In this document: piece by piece, positions 11,950 through 22,201 of the stretch
Position numbering within the stretch: position 1 is the first letter of the stretch
Layout: every line of letters starts with the position of its first letter
Assembly (NCBI RefSeq): GCF_010389155.1
Contig: NC_057761.1
Location: forward strand, 15,378,501 to 15,442,500
Direction of reading: 5' to 3'
Source of the DNA: Erigeron canadensis
Lineage: Eukaryota; Streptophyta; Magnoliopsida; Asterales; Asteraceae
DNA: 64,000 nucleotides
Program-made: the position numbers and the translations under genes
The notes under the pieces: model-generated
What the model saw: the letters and a program-made list of their open reading frames with translations, nothing else
Told to the model about the DNA's origin: nothing
Database searches by the model: none

Positions 11950-12665
11950 AAAATATAGATCGTGTTAAAAGGAAATGATCTAAATTTAGATCGTTCTGAG
12001 TAAAACTCAGTTAAAAGGAAATGAAACGATCTAAATTTAGATCGTTTTGAAAGATTTAAAGAAAAATAATGAAGTATGGAAAACTGAAGATGAAACGATC
12101 TAATAGAGATTGTGTTAAACCTTTATTTGAGAAAAAGTTTAAGTATGGGAAAAAGGAAGTAAAACGATCTAAAAGAGATCGTTTTAAGTTTCTCATATGA
12201 AAGAAAAAAAATGTTAAGTATGGGAAAGAAAAAGTAAAACGATCTAAAAGAGATCGTTTTAGGTTTTAAAAAAACTTTTTGAAGTGAAGAAAAATGAAAC
12301 GATCTAATTTAGATCGTTTTGGAAAAATTTTGAGAAAAATTTCGCTTCTTCTTTAAAGATTTTCTAACACTTAAAAATATAAAGTGAAATCAAATTCATG
12401 ATCTCTCCTTACACTTAAAAGTATAAGATTTGAGCGAACCGAATTCATAAGAATTCAGTTACCCATCAATCGAATTCCAAACTTTCTTTCAAACCACACA
12501 GCGTTCAGACCCAAGAACGATCCAAATTAGATCGTTTTGGTCTTAGTCTCAAGGGATTAACAAAGAAATAACATGAAGTGAACAAAAAAGGTGAATGGTA
12601 AACTTATTTTACTTCCAAGTCGTTTAGAAATCAAAACGATCTAAATTTAGATCGTTTTAGAATCA
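11950..12665 (-). repeat. ACGATCT/AGATCGT dyad array before the aORF of E
   Basis: About eight copies of a dyad built from AACGATCT, a short A/T spacer and AGATCGTT occur, for instance near 12030-12050, 12163-12186, 12237-12262, 12296-12321, 12514-12540 and 12635-12660. The same word fills the gag leader of this element (15400-15840). Both non-coding regions of E thus share one word. Confidence 0.8.
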
Positions 12666-13766
12666 AACAACTCTAAAATAAAATATCTTTGCCAAACACT
12701 TTTTCAGTTAGCCAAACATACATCTAAATTCACATTCAATGGATCAAACTGCAAATTGAGCATGGCATAACATTCATCGCTAGCCAAACTAACATTATCA
12801 TTACACAACTTATCTAAACTGAAATGCATCAAACCTTTTAAACACACACTCTGATCATGTTTTTTTTTAAGAACAGGGGGGAAGGGTTTTTGAATTTTCA
12901 AAAACTTCAAATAAAGCATTTAAACATGTTGTAATCATTTACACATATCCTAAACATGTTTCTAATTCACACTATCAACACAGAAGTACTAACAGAAATG
13001 AGAAATTCAAGAAAAATTGAAAAATGAAATCTACATTCAATTCGAGATAGTACTTGTGGATGTGATTGAAATTTTATGATGTTATGGAAAGAAATGATCA
13101 CAGAACGATTTGGAACAAAACCCTTAACTTCTTTTGATGATCAGCAACAAAAAGTTTTATGAAGATTTTTGGTGAGAGTGTTAGTGAGTTTACGGGTAAA
13201 TGTGAATAGATAAGAAAGAAAAAATGATTTTTCCCTCCTTAAAGAGAAAAAAAAGGAAAATGGGTCGGGTCAGGCTGACTGGATCGGGTTTGGTTATCTG
13301 GGTCGGGTAAGGATTTGATTGGTATTGGGCTTAATTGTTTTTGTGCTTTTTCATATAACAGAATTCTTAAAACAATAATAAACAAAACAAAACAAACAAA
13401 ATTATCTTTATGAGTTTTAAATTTTCTATTTTTATATTTTGTTTTTCTAAAATAATAATGAGTTTCTAATCAAATAGTACAAATACACAAACTCCCCCTC
13501 GCTTCATGAATTATCCTTTCTCTCTCCCTCAAACATTGCACGATATAAAAATATTGCACGTAAGCATAGCATCAATGTTTGACAGATAATGAATGAAATG
13601 AGAGAGATGGAGGATTTTTACAAAACATGCGGAGGCAAGTTAGCGTATTGGTAATGAGCACTTATTTGAGATGTTTTCTTTGAACAGAAACTCATTCCAG
13701 AATCATGTGTTGAATATCTTCCAAAGTGGAAATACGTAACACAGACCTTTATTACCTACAAAAAAA
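12666..13766 (-). other. Post-pol-like region of E with a G5 tract
   Basis: Non-coding. On the minus strand a tract GCGAGGGGGAGTTTGTG lies near 13485-13505, and close by are sequences (CAAACATTGATG, GCAATGTTTGAGGG) that also follow pol in D near 29770-29815. A GGGTCGGG-rich patch at 13262-13310 has a counterpart in D near 29375-29400. The deletion that removed pol therefore joined gag to post-pol sequence somewhere around 13650-13750. A 71-codon ORF at 12704-12919 shows no recognisable similarity. Confidence 0.55.
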
Positions 13767-15288
13767 TTAAGTTGTTTTTGGTACCCACTGTTGAATGGGT
13801 CCTTTTGGGTTAGAAAAATTGGTCATGGTATTGTTTGAAGATTTGGGATTCTGTTTCTTTGGAGTTTTGACAATGAACCAACCATACTGATCCCTATAAC
13901 TAGTTATACCCTTAGATGTTTCTTTTGTGAGGAAAACTTGATTAGTTTTTGACATCTTGGATATTGAACTATGTTTAGAGATAGTTTTAAGAGCAGAGGT
14001 TCTAGAAACAGATGAAACATGAACCTCAATGGTGTTCTTACCTTTGACAGCTGGTGCAAGCTAACTTTTGGGTGAGTAAAATGAAGTTGGAGCAATCTTA
14101 GATTTAGATTCCTTCTTTGGTTCAACTTTAGGCTTTTTGAAAGAAAGTTGTTTAACTTCTTTTTCAATTTTTGATTGACTTTTTGATTGAGAACCAGTTT
14201 TGGTAGTCATCTTTTCAATCAATGCTTTTGCTTTAGCCTTAAGATTTTCAAGAATCTCAATTTTATGCTCTAAAGTCACTTTACTTTGGTCATTAGGTGT
14301 GATCACAGGGGTTTCAAAAGAAAGTACCTTTCTGACAGAAGCAAGACGTTTAGTCTTCAAAGCTTGAATTTTCTCTTCAATCTTGGAAAATGATGATAAC
14401 ATTGTTGTGGACATATCTTGAATTTCTTGAGAAGAGATGCTATCATCCTACAGTACTTTATTAGAATTCTCACTCCCATTGGATGGAGTGAAGCAATCAT
14501 CAGAATTATGATTAGTTATCATATGGGTAGGGGTGGTCTCACTAACCTTTGGGGAATAATTTTGAGTTTTCAGATGTTCAATGACCTTTTGTTGAGACTC
14601 AACTTTTTGTTTTAGGGTTTCAATTTCTTTTTCCAATATGGTGGTTGGAATATAATTTATCAATCTTTGATTTATTGTAATAAGCAGTGAAATCCAAAAA
14701 AGGATTTTGTTCTATTTTGTAGATTTTCTCTTGGTAGAACAAAATGTTTGCTTTCAAATCCTCAACTTGTTTTTGAAGAGTTTCAATTTCAACTCCTTTG
14801 AGAAAACAAGAACTGTTTAAGTCAGAAATCTGTCTTTCATGTTTTTAACAATTTGGTCTCATATCTTTCATTTTGTTTGTGAGAAACTCAACATCTGCTT
14901 GTCTTGCATTTGCTCTTATCCATTCATTGGTTTTCTCAAGCTGTAAGGTCTCAATGGTTTACTTGTGTGAATGGACAGTCTTTTCAAGGTCTTGACATTT
15001 ATTGGTTAAATGTGCATTGGGTGAAACAACTTGAGAACTGTTACTTGACAAATGCATTTCTTTCAAAGAGTCATAGTTAACTTTGAGAGCATCATGAGCT
15101 ATTGAGAGTTGAGAAAAATCTTCGTTAAGTTTATCAAACTCTTGTTTAGCTATGTTCAAATTTGTTTTCAAAGTAAGATTTTGCTTTGTCAAAGTATCAG
15201 CAGTTGTTTGAAGAGAAAAGTAGTCAGTTTGAGTAAAAACTTGTACCTCTCTAGATGAAATGTCTGAATTGATGTTGATTGTTGTCAT
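13767..15288 (-). pseudogene. Reduced gag-like ORF of element E, coiled-coil part only
   Basis: Starts MTTININSDISSREVQVFTQ at 15288. The N-terminal MTT start resembles gag of B but the UBN2 capsid and zinc knuckle are missing; it goes straight to heptad-rich helical sequence (TKQNLTLKTNLNIAKQEFDK). Later parts (14663-14448, 14414-14061 and 13955-13767) match the region of B before the protease: ITSYRDQYGWF here against ATRYRDRYGWF in B, and QWVPKTT against KWVPKVG. One frameshift lies between 14959 and 14663, and stops lie near 14445 and 14058. Without capsid it cannot form particles alone, so E would have relied on proteins from related elements. Confidence 0.7.
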
Positions 15289-15379
15289 TTGAAATGATTG
15301 AATTACAACTTGAAAAACTTGATTTAGAAAATGAAACTAGAAATTTAAATCATTTTAGATTTTTGGAAAAAAATTTCTA

Positions 15380-15840
15380 AGTATTTAAAAAATGAAACTA
15401 GAACGATCTAAATTAGATCGTTTTAGAATCTTAAAAAATTTTCTAAGTGATGAAGAAGAAAGAAGAAAGAAAAAAATGAAATGTTCTAAAAGGAATCGTT
15501 TTGAGGAATTGTAAAAAAGAGTTAGAACGATCTAAATTTAGATCGTTTTAACAATTTTGGGTGAAAAATTTCTAAATATGAAAACTTTGAAAATTTGGGC
15601 AAAGTAACACAATGATTTGGAAGTTTTTGAGCAAAACCAATCTCAAGGAGATCAGTTACCCAAGGAAGTGTGTGATTCCCAATCACAACAACTTCAGAAT
15701 CACGATCCACACACCACACAATTCACACAAAATTACACAAGCTAGAACGATCTAAATTAGATCGTTTTAACTTCAAAATGGCCTAAAAACTAGAACGATC
15801 TAAAAGAGATCGTTTTAGTTCCTCCAACAGAGATCGTTTT
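15380..15840 (-). repeat. ACGATCT/AGATCGT dyads in the gag leader of E
   Basis: Dyads GAACGATCTAAATTAGATCG (15401-15425), and similar ones near 15525-15550, 15744-15770 and 15796-15815, plus half-sites, sit in the leader between primer site and gag-like ORF. From here to 16280 the rest of the leader is AT-rich with no supported gene. Confidence 0.75.
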
Positions 15841-16280
15841 GGTATACCTGCACATACAAACATAACAGACACAATAGTCGGTTTTTGATACAAAATTGAT
15901 CAATTCTCACTCAATTTTGAGAATTAGGATTTGATCCAAACATCAAAATGCTCAGAAAATGATCGCGCACAACCCTAAAAACAATTCCATATCTCAAATC
16001 AACTTAAGTGTGAAAATCAAATTTTGATCAAATTTTCTAAAGATTTGATTTTTAATCAAAACTTTGAATTTGATTTTGAAACTTAACAGGATGTTTTGAA
16101 ATATGATTTGGAATGTATTTGTGAACAAAAACTTGAAAATTGAACAGAAATTGAATGTCAGTTGTTGAAGAACAGAAATGGCGGCAAAAATTTCTTTGAA
16201 CACGAAGAAGAAGAAATTGAATAAAAAATTCAACGAATCTGTATTGAATTTGTTCTGGATCGTCAACAGATTGTTGTTCT

Positions 16281-16292
16281 GCTCTGATACCA
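16281..16292 (-). promoter_or_regulatory. Primer-binding site of element E
   Basis: TGGTATCAGAGC on the minus strand, complementary to the 3' end of initiator Met tRNA, two bases after the LTR end. Confidence 0.92.
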
Positions 16293-16294
16293 CA

Positions 16295-16573
16295 TGTAAT
16301 ATAGCAGAAATCGTTCGTGTTCGGGTGCGGAAGTAAGGTGTATAACAATGGTGGAAGTGTGTGTGTTAGTGTGTGTATTGAGAGAGACGACCTGAGTGTG
16401 TGGAAAGCTTGGGAAATATTTTTATCAAAATGTGACTAAAGGTTACAAAGGTTAAGGCTTGAGGGGTATTTATACTCTAAGTAAATACATAAGCTCTCCC
16501 TCAACCTTATATTACATATACAAAATAACAAAGATAAGGAAATACAACTAAGCACTATTTTGAATTTCTAACA
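16295..16573 (-). repeat. 5' LTR of element E (279 bp)
   Basis: On the minus strand it runs from TGTTAGAAATTC at 16573 to GCTATATTACA at 16295. A TATA box GTATAAATAC lies at about 16466-16475. Only the first dozen bases resemble the LTR of B, so E is a different subfamily despite sharing the dyad word. Confidence 0.88.
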
Positions 16574-16851
16574 TAAGTATATTGTGTTATCTAAATTTCA
16601 ATAAATATATTTTGGTAAGTATAATTTAAAAAAAAATATTGTAATGTGTCTCTTACTCTACTTTCATATACGGTTTATACACCATTGGGAATGTTGGCTT
16701 CCTTAACGGAGAAAAAGTAACACCGTTATCGCAGGGCCAAAAAGTGTCAAGTTTAGGGGTCTTTTTTAGTAATTTTTCACTTTAAGGACGAAAAGTGCAA
16801 AACATAACAAGTTCAGGGACGAAAAATATAATTTTCTTGGAATAAAATAAT
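16574..16851. other. Spacer between elements E and D, fragment of an older repeat
   Basis: 280 bp with no ORF. It includes AAGTGTCAAGTTTAGGGGTC and TTCAGGGACGAAAAAT, phrases common in plant repeat termini. Before D inserted it was continuous with the sequence right of 41355, probably part of the gypsy-like LTR there. Confidence 0.4.
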
Positions 16852-16856
16852 GTATG

Positions 16857-17132
16857 TGCAATGTATGTAATTGAGCTTAGCTATGTGTTTTAGTGTGTGT
16901 TAATGGAGTTCGTGTGTGTGTAAGTGTTTGCAATATGCCAAGAGAGAAAGTGTGTGAGTTGAAAGATTGGATTGCATGAAATGTGTTAAGGTTACAATAT
17001 TAAGCTATGGAGGGGGCTTTATATACTTCTATACAATTTACACTAGTCCCCCTTCCATACTTATGAGAAATACAAACAAACACAAAGTATTATAAACATA
17101 CAAATCAACTACTAGAAGTTATATTTCTAACA
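16857..17132 (-). repeat. 3' LTR of element D
   Basis: 276 bp, starting TGTTAGAAATATAAC on the minus strand at 17132 and ending CATTGCA at 16857; TATA-like TATATAAAGCC near 17015-17030. It is preceded by GTATG, the target duplication. Confidence 0.93.
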
Positions 17133-17144
17133 ATCTCCCCCTTA
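17133..17144 (-). promoter_or_regulatory. Polypurine tract of element D
   Basis: TAAGGGGGAGAT on the minus strand directly abuts the 3' LTR start, the standard plus-strand primer position. Confidence 0.9.
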
Positions 17145-17183
17145 GTAGTGATTTGTCAAAATGTATCCGAGAGTCAACAGTCT

Positions 17184-20100
17184 TTATGCTCGAGTATTTG
17201 GTCTGTTTTCGTTTGGATGCCAGAACCAGTTGTCACCTTCAGGTTTATCTTCGGGGACCACCATGTTTGCTTCATAGTCTCTAGGAGGAATGTTATGTGG
17301 TCCCAAAACATTACTAGGTTCATACTTGATCCAGCATCCTCCCCTTTTTCTATCAACATACTTGGACTTCTTAACATTCTTTTCTTCCCTTATCATTTTA
17401 ATACTCTCTCTGAAACCCAGTCTCTTATCAATCTTGCTAATTACCTTATCAAGTAGAGCTTTCTTTTGATCAGACTCTTCATCTTCAGACAAGCATAACA
17501 GCACATTCTTACAAAAATCCAGGGTTCCATCAGAGTAAGAAACAAGGTCGCACATTTTAACAAAGATCTTTTTCTTTCCGCTGTTAAGAAATATTACTCC
17601 AAGTGTTGGTTTCTTGATAACATGACCAATATTCAGCCTTTCTATATCTTCTGTGTAAAGACTTTGATCTGGATACGGAACATTAATCTTCCTCTTAACC
17701 AACTCAAACCCAATCTAAAAATCTTCCAATGATGCATGTTGAATAACGTTGGACATGTATCTCTTCACGGCATCAAAGGCAATAAGATCTTCACGATACC
17801 TTTGAATAGCATTCACATAGTGGTTGTAGAGGAAAATTATGTCATCAACCGGCAAAAGTTTGAAGTGAGCTTCATTGAATCTATATATCAAGCCGTTTTC
17901 TCTCTTGACATGAAAACAAGGTATAGAGATGTGAGTCTTTCTAATCAAGATCACTCTGATCAGCACCACAATCCTGAACTTTCTCTGATCTTCAAGGATA
18001 TTTGGATTGTAGCTATCAGCAAGTTTAAGGAGAGATCTGTATTCTTCAACTTGTTTTGGATTCTTAAACTTGTGCATAGCGGCAAATTCTGGTCTTCCTA
18101 CTTTGACAACCTTAGTAGCTCCGCAGAAGATCGAAAATGCTCTTTCCTCCAAAAATCTTGACTTGATTGCAGCTTGTTTTGGCTTAATGCAAAGTGCAAC
18201 CATTCTTGCTTGATCTCTGAGAAAGTACCCCCTATTCACAAAGTTCCATTGTTCTTCAATTAGTTCTGCAGGGAAGTAGTCTGGAAATGGTTCTTCTTCA
18301 GATATGATAGCTTCTCTTAAAACTTGTTTAAAGGTTAACTTCTTAAGATCTTGAGAGACAGCTTCAGGAGTTTTTCTTAGCTCATCAAACCCTTCAAAAT
18401 CATTGAAAGAATATTGCTTCGGAGTTGACACAGATGGAATTGTTGACTCTTCAGTTGCATTTCTGCCTGAAGGACCAATTGTAAAATAGTCAAGATCATC
18501 GAATTTTTCAAACACTGGTTCATCAGTAGATCTTTGAGTCTCTACAAATTTCGGAACACTCAACACAATGTTGTCTTTGATTGCTTCTGCGTCTGCCTCT
18601 CCTTCAGCAAATTCAATTAAAGCCTCATCTACTATATCTTCATCAAGAATCTCTTCTTCCTCTTCTCCTTCAATCTCTCCCATTCCAAACACGTCTTCTA
18701 ATCTTTTCCTTATTTCAACCCTATACTCAGCATTCTCAACTTCTTCAATATTCAAACCAAGTTATGTCCACATTTCATTAGATTTAGCTCTACATTTAGC
18801 TAATCTTTCCAATTCAGCCCGATCTTCAATTCCTTCTTCTTGTCCACCTTCATTCCTTCCCCCCATCTCTACATCAACACTGGTTTCTTCAACTCTCGCC
18901 GAAGTATCATCAACATTAGCTTGACCATCTCCTTAGGTTTCCCCCTCGGGGTGATCATCTGAATCAGGATCATCCCGTCTCGTAGAAACCGAGGCCGGTC
19001 GGCAAGACTCTAGAGCAATTAATCTTAGTTCGAAAGCAGCAAGTTTGGCATCATATTCAGCCTTCTGAGTTTGTACTTGATCTTTCAAAGCTTGGACTTG
19101 TCGTGCATGCTTAAATTCTCTATCCCTCAACTCCAAAGCATTCAATACTCCCCTATCAATCATGTTAATGCAATCACCTTCAGACCTCAAGATTTGTAAT
19201 AAATGATTGCATGTGTTGTCTTTTTTTTGTTGGTTAGAAGTTGATGAAGTTTGTTGGGGTGTTTGTGTTGTTTGAAGTTGTTTTTCTAAAGATGGTGGAA
19301 CCAACCTGGAGGTTGTTGGCACACTTGTGGTGTGACCTAAACTAGCTGAAGCTGTTTCAGGATTTCCTGCAGATCCTTGGGGTAAACCCTCACTAGCAGT
19401 TTCAGATTCATTGGCTTCACAACCAAAATCAAGTTGTGTCCTAGACTGTGATAAATCACTGTCCGGGACTTGTTGTTGGGTAACACCATTCACAACACCG
19501 AGGTCACTGAGAATGCCCATTAATACAGTCTCAGGTTGATCCTGAGAAACAGCAGTGTCACCTTGGCGTTCATACTGTCTCTCAATCTCGGTTTGAGAAC
19601 TGTTACCTGCGGCTAAAGCTGGCATGATGTTAGCTAAGGCAGGACTTACAAGCTGTCCTAGAGGGTCACACAAAGTGGGTCCCTCTCTGCTTGTTCCGGC
19701 ATTAGTACTAAACTGAGCATGCAGGTCCGTGTCCCTAGGAGATCTAGACTCAAGTGTACGAACTGAAGGCGAGAGGTGGGGCTGGTCCTCTCTTATTTCA
19801 ATACTCTCATCCTCCAAATGAGGAGAGTGTGGTGAGCATGGTTGTTCCCCGTGTATTTGTGAGACTAACTCCTGTTGTGAGGAGTCAGAATGGTTAGGAG
19901 AGTTTTCTACATGCAAGAGTAGGGAGCTCTCGACTTCTACCCTAGGGTTGTCATCCCGGATAGACTCATTTGTTTCATTTGTTGGAGGGCAAACGTTTTC
20001 TTTACGCCCTTGTCCTAGCCCAAACCACTCAACCTCTCCAGTATTTTCAATTCCTCCCTCATTCCCTCATTGTTCCTCCGGCACAACTTCATCTCCAGTG

Positions 20101-21517
20101 CCTTGATCCTCAGTATGTACATCCGATATCACACTTGCAATGGTTTGTGTGATATGAACATCATCAAAATCCATCGAGGTACCAAAAGATTGATCAATAT
20201 TAACTGTACCCGACTCCTCTCCTTACAAACTAAAAGATGAAGCAAAATGTCTCTTATTGTGCTTCATCTTGGTGATTTTTAACACACCAGATTTGGATTT
20301 AATCCTTCGAGCTTGCATCTTTAATCTTCTCCCAGGAATTGGAGGAGGAATATTTGATGTTGGTTCAAGAATTGTTGACAATTGCGGTGGAGAAAGAATT
20401 GGTGGAATTGGAGAAGAAATAGAAGGAAGTGGTGTAGAAGGTGTTGTTGGAATTGATGGTGTAGATTGTGATGGTGGTGGTGGTGTTGTTTGAGAAGATG
20501 TGATATTGGGTGTGATGGGAGATTCAAATGACACTCTTTTTGTTTTTCTCCTTTGTTGCTCAACAGTCCCCTTTCCTTTGTCCCCCCCCCCTTTTTTTTT
20601 CCTTTTGTAATCCTAGGACCCTCACTTGGCGACCTATGCATAGTTGGGGTAGGAGTCTGTCGGCTTTCAGACCCCGTAACTGTGTCTAACCACTCTCTAT
20701 AACTCCTAAGATGGGGACGGTTAGCCGGTACAAGATTAAGCAAAAATGGAGGAATAGGAAATGGTTTAGCAACATCACTCCCTGTACCTCTTAGATTTGA
20801 CTTATACATCGCAATGACACATTTGAAGTTGTCATCTAAATTGGGAATAATATCGGTGGAATCAAGAACATCTTCAATTATTAGAGTGAAAAATCTGATG
20901 TATGGAATGTACTTTCTTTCTTGCCCATCTTTAGCCTTCACTACTTGAGCCATTTTCTCCCAGATGATCTTTGCATAATCACACTCCATATTGTGAGTGA
21001 CTGCATAGTATAATGACAAAGAATGTTTTGTCATAGCATCAATTCCTTTCTGAGAAGGCATCAAGCATGTATTCAGTACATTGTACATTGTGTGCCACAA
21101 TGTAGCCACATTCATCCTTTTAAAATCTCTCAATGAAGACAACTCTCCTTCATATCCCAGTGCTTGAATTGCATTCAACATTTCTTCTACTGAAGGTAGT
21201 TTTACATATACTTCATATTCAGGGAATCCCAATATAGCTCTGAATTGTTCCAAGTTGAACTTGTACAAGTAAAATTTTCCTTATGATTCCAGAGTATATT
21301 GAAAGAAGTCTTCTGATTTCTTTCTCTTATCAGCGTTGATGTACTCAATAGATTCCCACAAATCGAAAACATATTTCTCTGGAACTATAGCACCATTAGT
21401 GAGAGCTATGTTCAATGGATGATGATTAAGAATCTCAGTGATGATTGGGAATTTGGATGCAAATGGTATATGTAAAGCTTGATTAGCTTGCATCTTCATT
21501 GAGGTGTGCTTCTTCAA
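17184..21517 (-). pseudogene. aORF of element D: large protein of unknown function, decayed
   Basis: About 4.3 kb of coding sequence lies between pol and the 3' LTR. The N-terminal domain (21517-20600) holds FPIITEILNHHPLNIAL, EKYVFDLWES, FRAILGFPEYEVYV and a helical stretch to REWLDTVTGS; the same blocks, more diverged, occur in E and F (there LRQILGFPQ). Then come a Pro-rich tract, a Gln/Ser-rich linker (19916-18933), an acidic stretch (GEIEGEEEEEILDED) and a C-terminal domain to 17184 (VIFLNSGKKKIFVKMCD), weakly matching the C-terminus in F. One frameshift lies at a C10/T10 run near 20581-20602, with in-frame stops near 21280, 20220, 18930, 18758 and 17714. No catalytic motif is recognised. 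SIRE elements often carry an extra ORF here, sometimes called env-like, but no signal peptide or convincing membrane segment was seen. Confidence 0.75.
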
Positions 21518-21676
21518 ACATTGTCATCTTTTTATGATTTTTAAGAAAAGCCTGAAATAAAACCAAATTGACCAACATTGACCAGAAAACAACTTTAGAC
21601 ACCACTCAAAGAAATATACACATTAGAACAACTTGGACACATTATTTTCACAAACACAATGTTTCGTACATATATT

Positions 21677-21692
21677 AAGTATGAGACAACAA
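21677..21692 (+). repeat. Target-site duplication of the LINE, left copy
   Basis: AAGTATGAGACAACAA is repeated exactly at 27601-27616. A 16-bp duplication is typical of L1-type target-primed insertion. The duplicated sequence is one arm of a stem-loop of element D. Confidence 0.93.
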
Positions 21693-21693
21693 T

Positions 21694-21756
21694 GTTGGTC
21701 GGATGGTTTGACATCTTGTGCTTTATGAGGTCGAGAGTTCGAGCCTCTCTCACCCC
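21694..21756 (+). promoter_or_regulatory. tRNA-like head at the 5' end of the LINE
   Basis: A D-arm-like GTC-GGATGGTTT-GAC (698-712 of this kilobase, i.e. 21698-21712) and a T-arm GAGAG-TTCGAGC-CTCTC (21733-21749) with a five-pair stem and seven-base loop starting TTC are spaced like the A and B boxes of an RNA polymerase III promoter. The acceptor stem is not closed, so it is not a tRNA gene. It may be an internal pol III-type promoter or a captured SINE head. Confidence 0.55.
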
Positions 21757-22201
21757 ATTCTTATTTTCTAAGGGAGTTTTGGTGGAATTTAGAAAACCCT
21801 AATTCTCTCTCACCTATGGCGATTCTGTTCTTCTTCTTTTTTCCCTGATTTCGATCTTAATTGCCTTGTAGATATGTCCCTCTCACAATCTGCGTTTCCT
21901 TTTGGTTATGTGGATTGTTGAAGTGCAGGTCTGGGGTGGTTTAATTTCGTTTTTAGAGTTTTATTTTCTTCTTTTCGTCTGCTCTTCTCCTAGTTTCGAC
22001 TCTTGTTAATTAGGGAGGTTTTGATCGCGGCTAACGAGATTAGTTCAGCTATATCTATTGAATCTTCTTAATTGATTTAGACTTCGTTGCTGTGGAGCAG
22101 GGTTTGGTGTTAGGGTTTTTTGTTTCTTTGGTTGCTGTTCTTCACGTAGTATACCAGAATTGTTTTCTTTCGCTTCTTGTGTCTGCATGGTTTAACGAGT
22201 T

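Larger units (their letters stand above)
11152..16573 (-). mobile_element. Element E: copia derivative lacking capsid and pol, 5' part
   Basis: Minus strand order: 5' LTR (16573-16295), iMet primer site, leader with ACGATCT dyads, a reduced gag-like ORF, a G5 tract, a second dyad array, three stem-loops and the start of the aORF, where element B cuts it at 11152. There is no UBN2 capsid, zinc knuckle, protease, integrase or RT: gag-like sequence ends near 13767 and post-pol sequence resembling that of D follows within about 130 bp. It is therefore a non-autonomous deletion derivative that kept the leader, the coiled-coil part of gag, the structural region and the aORF. Its 3' end is outside the window. 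Confidence 0.8.

Noticed and set aside
12704..12919. Small minus-strand ORF of 71 codons as a gene
   Set aside because: No similarity recognised, embedded in non-coding post-pol sequence of element E, with no counterpart in D.
10831..16573. LTR of B and LTR of E as the two LTRs of one element
   Set aside because: Both are followed on the minus strand by their own primer-binding site, so both are 5' LTRs, and their sequences differ apart from the first bases.
17184..21517. aORF of D as an envelope gene
   Set aside because: No signal peptide, transmembrane anchor or cleavage motif could be seen; position alone is not sufficient.
21694..21756. A tRNA gene
   Set aside because: D-arm and T-arm resemble a tRNA but there is no closed acceptor stem or clear anticodon arm, and the segment starts exactly at the LINE boundary.
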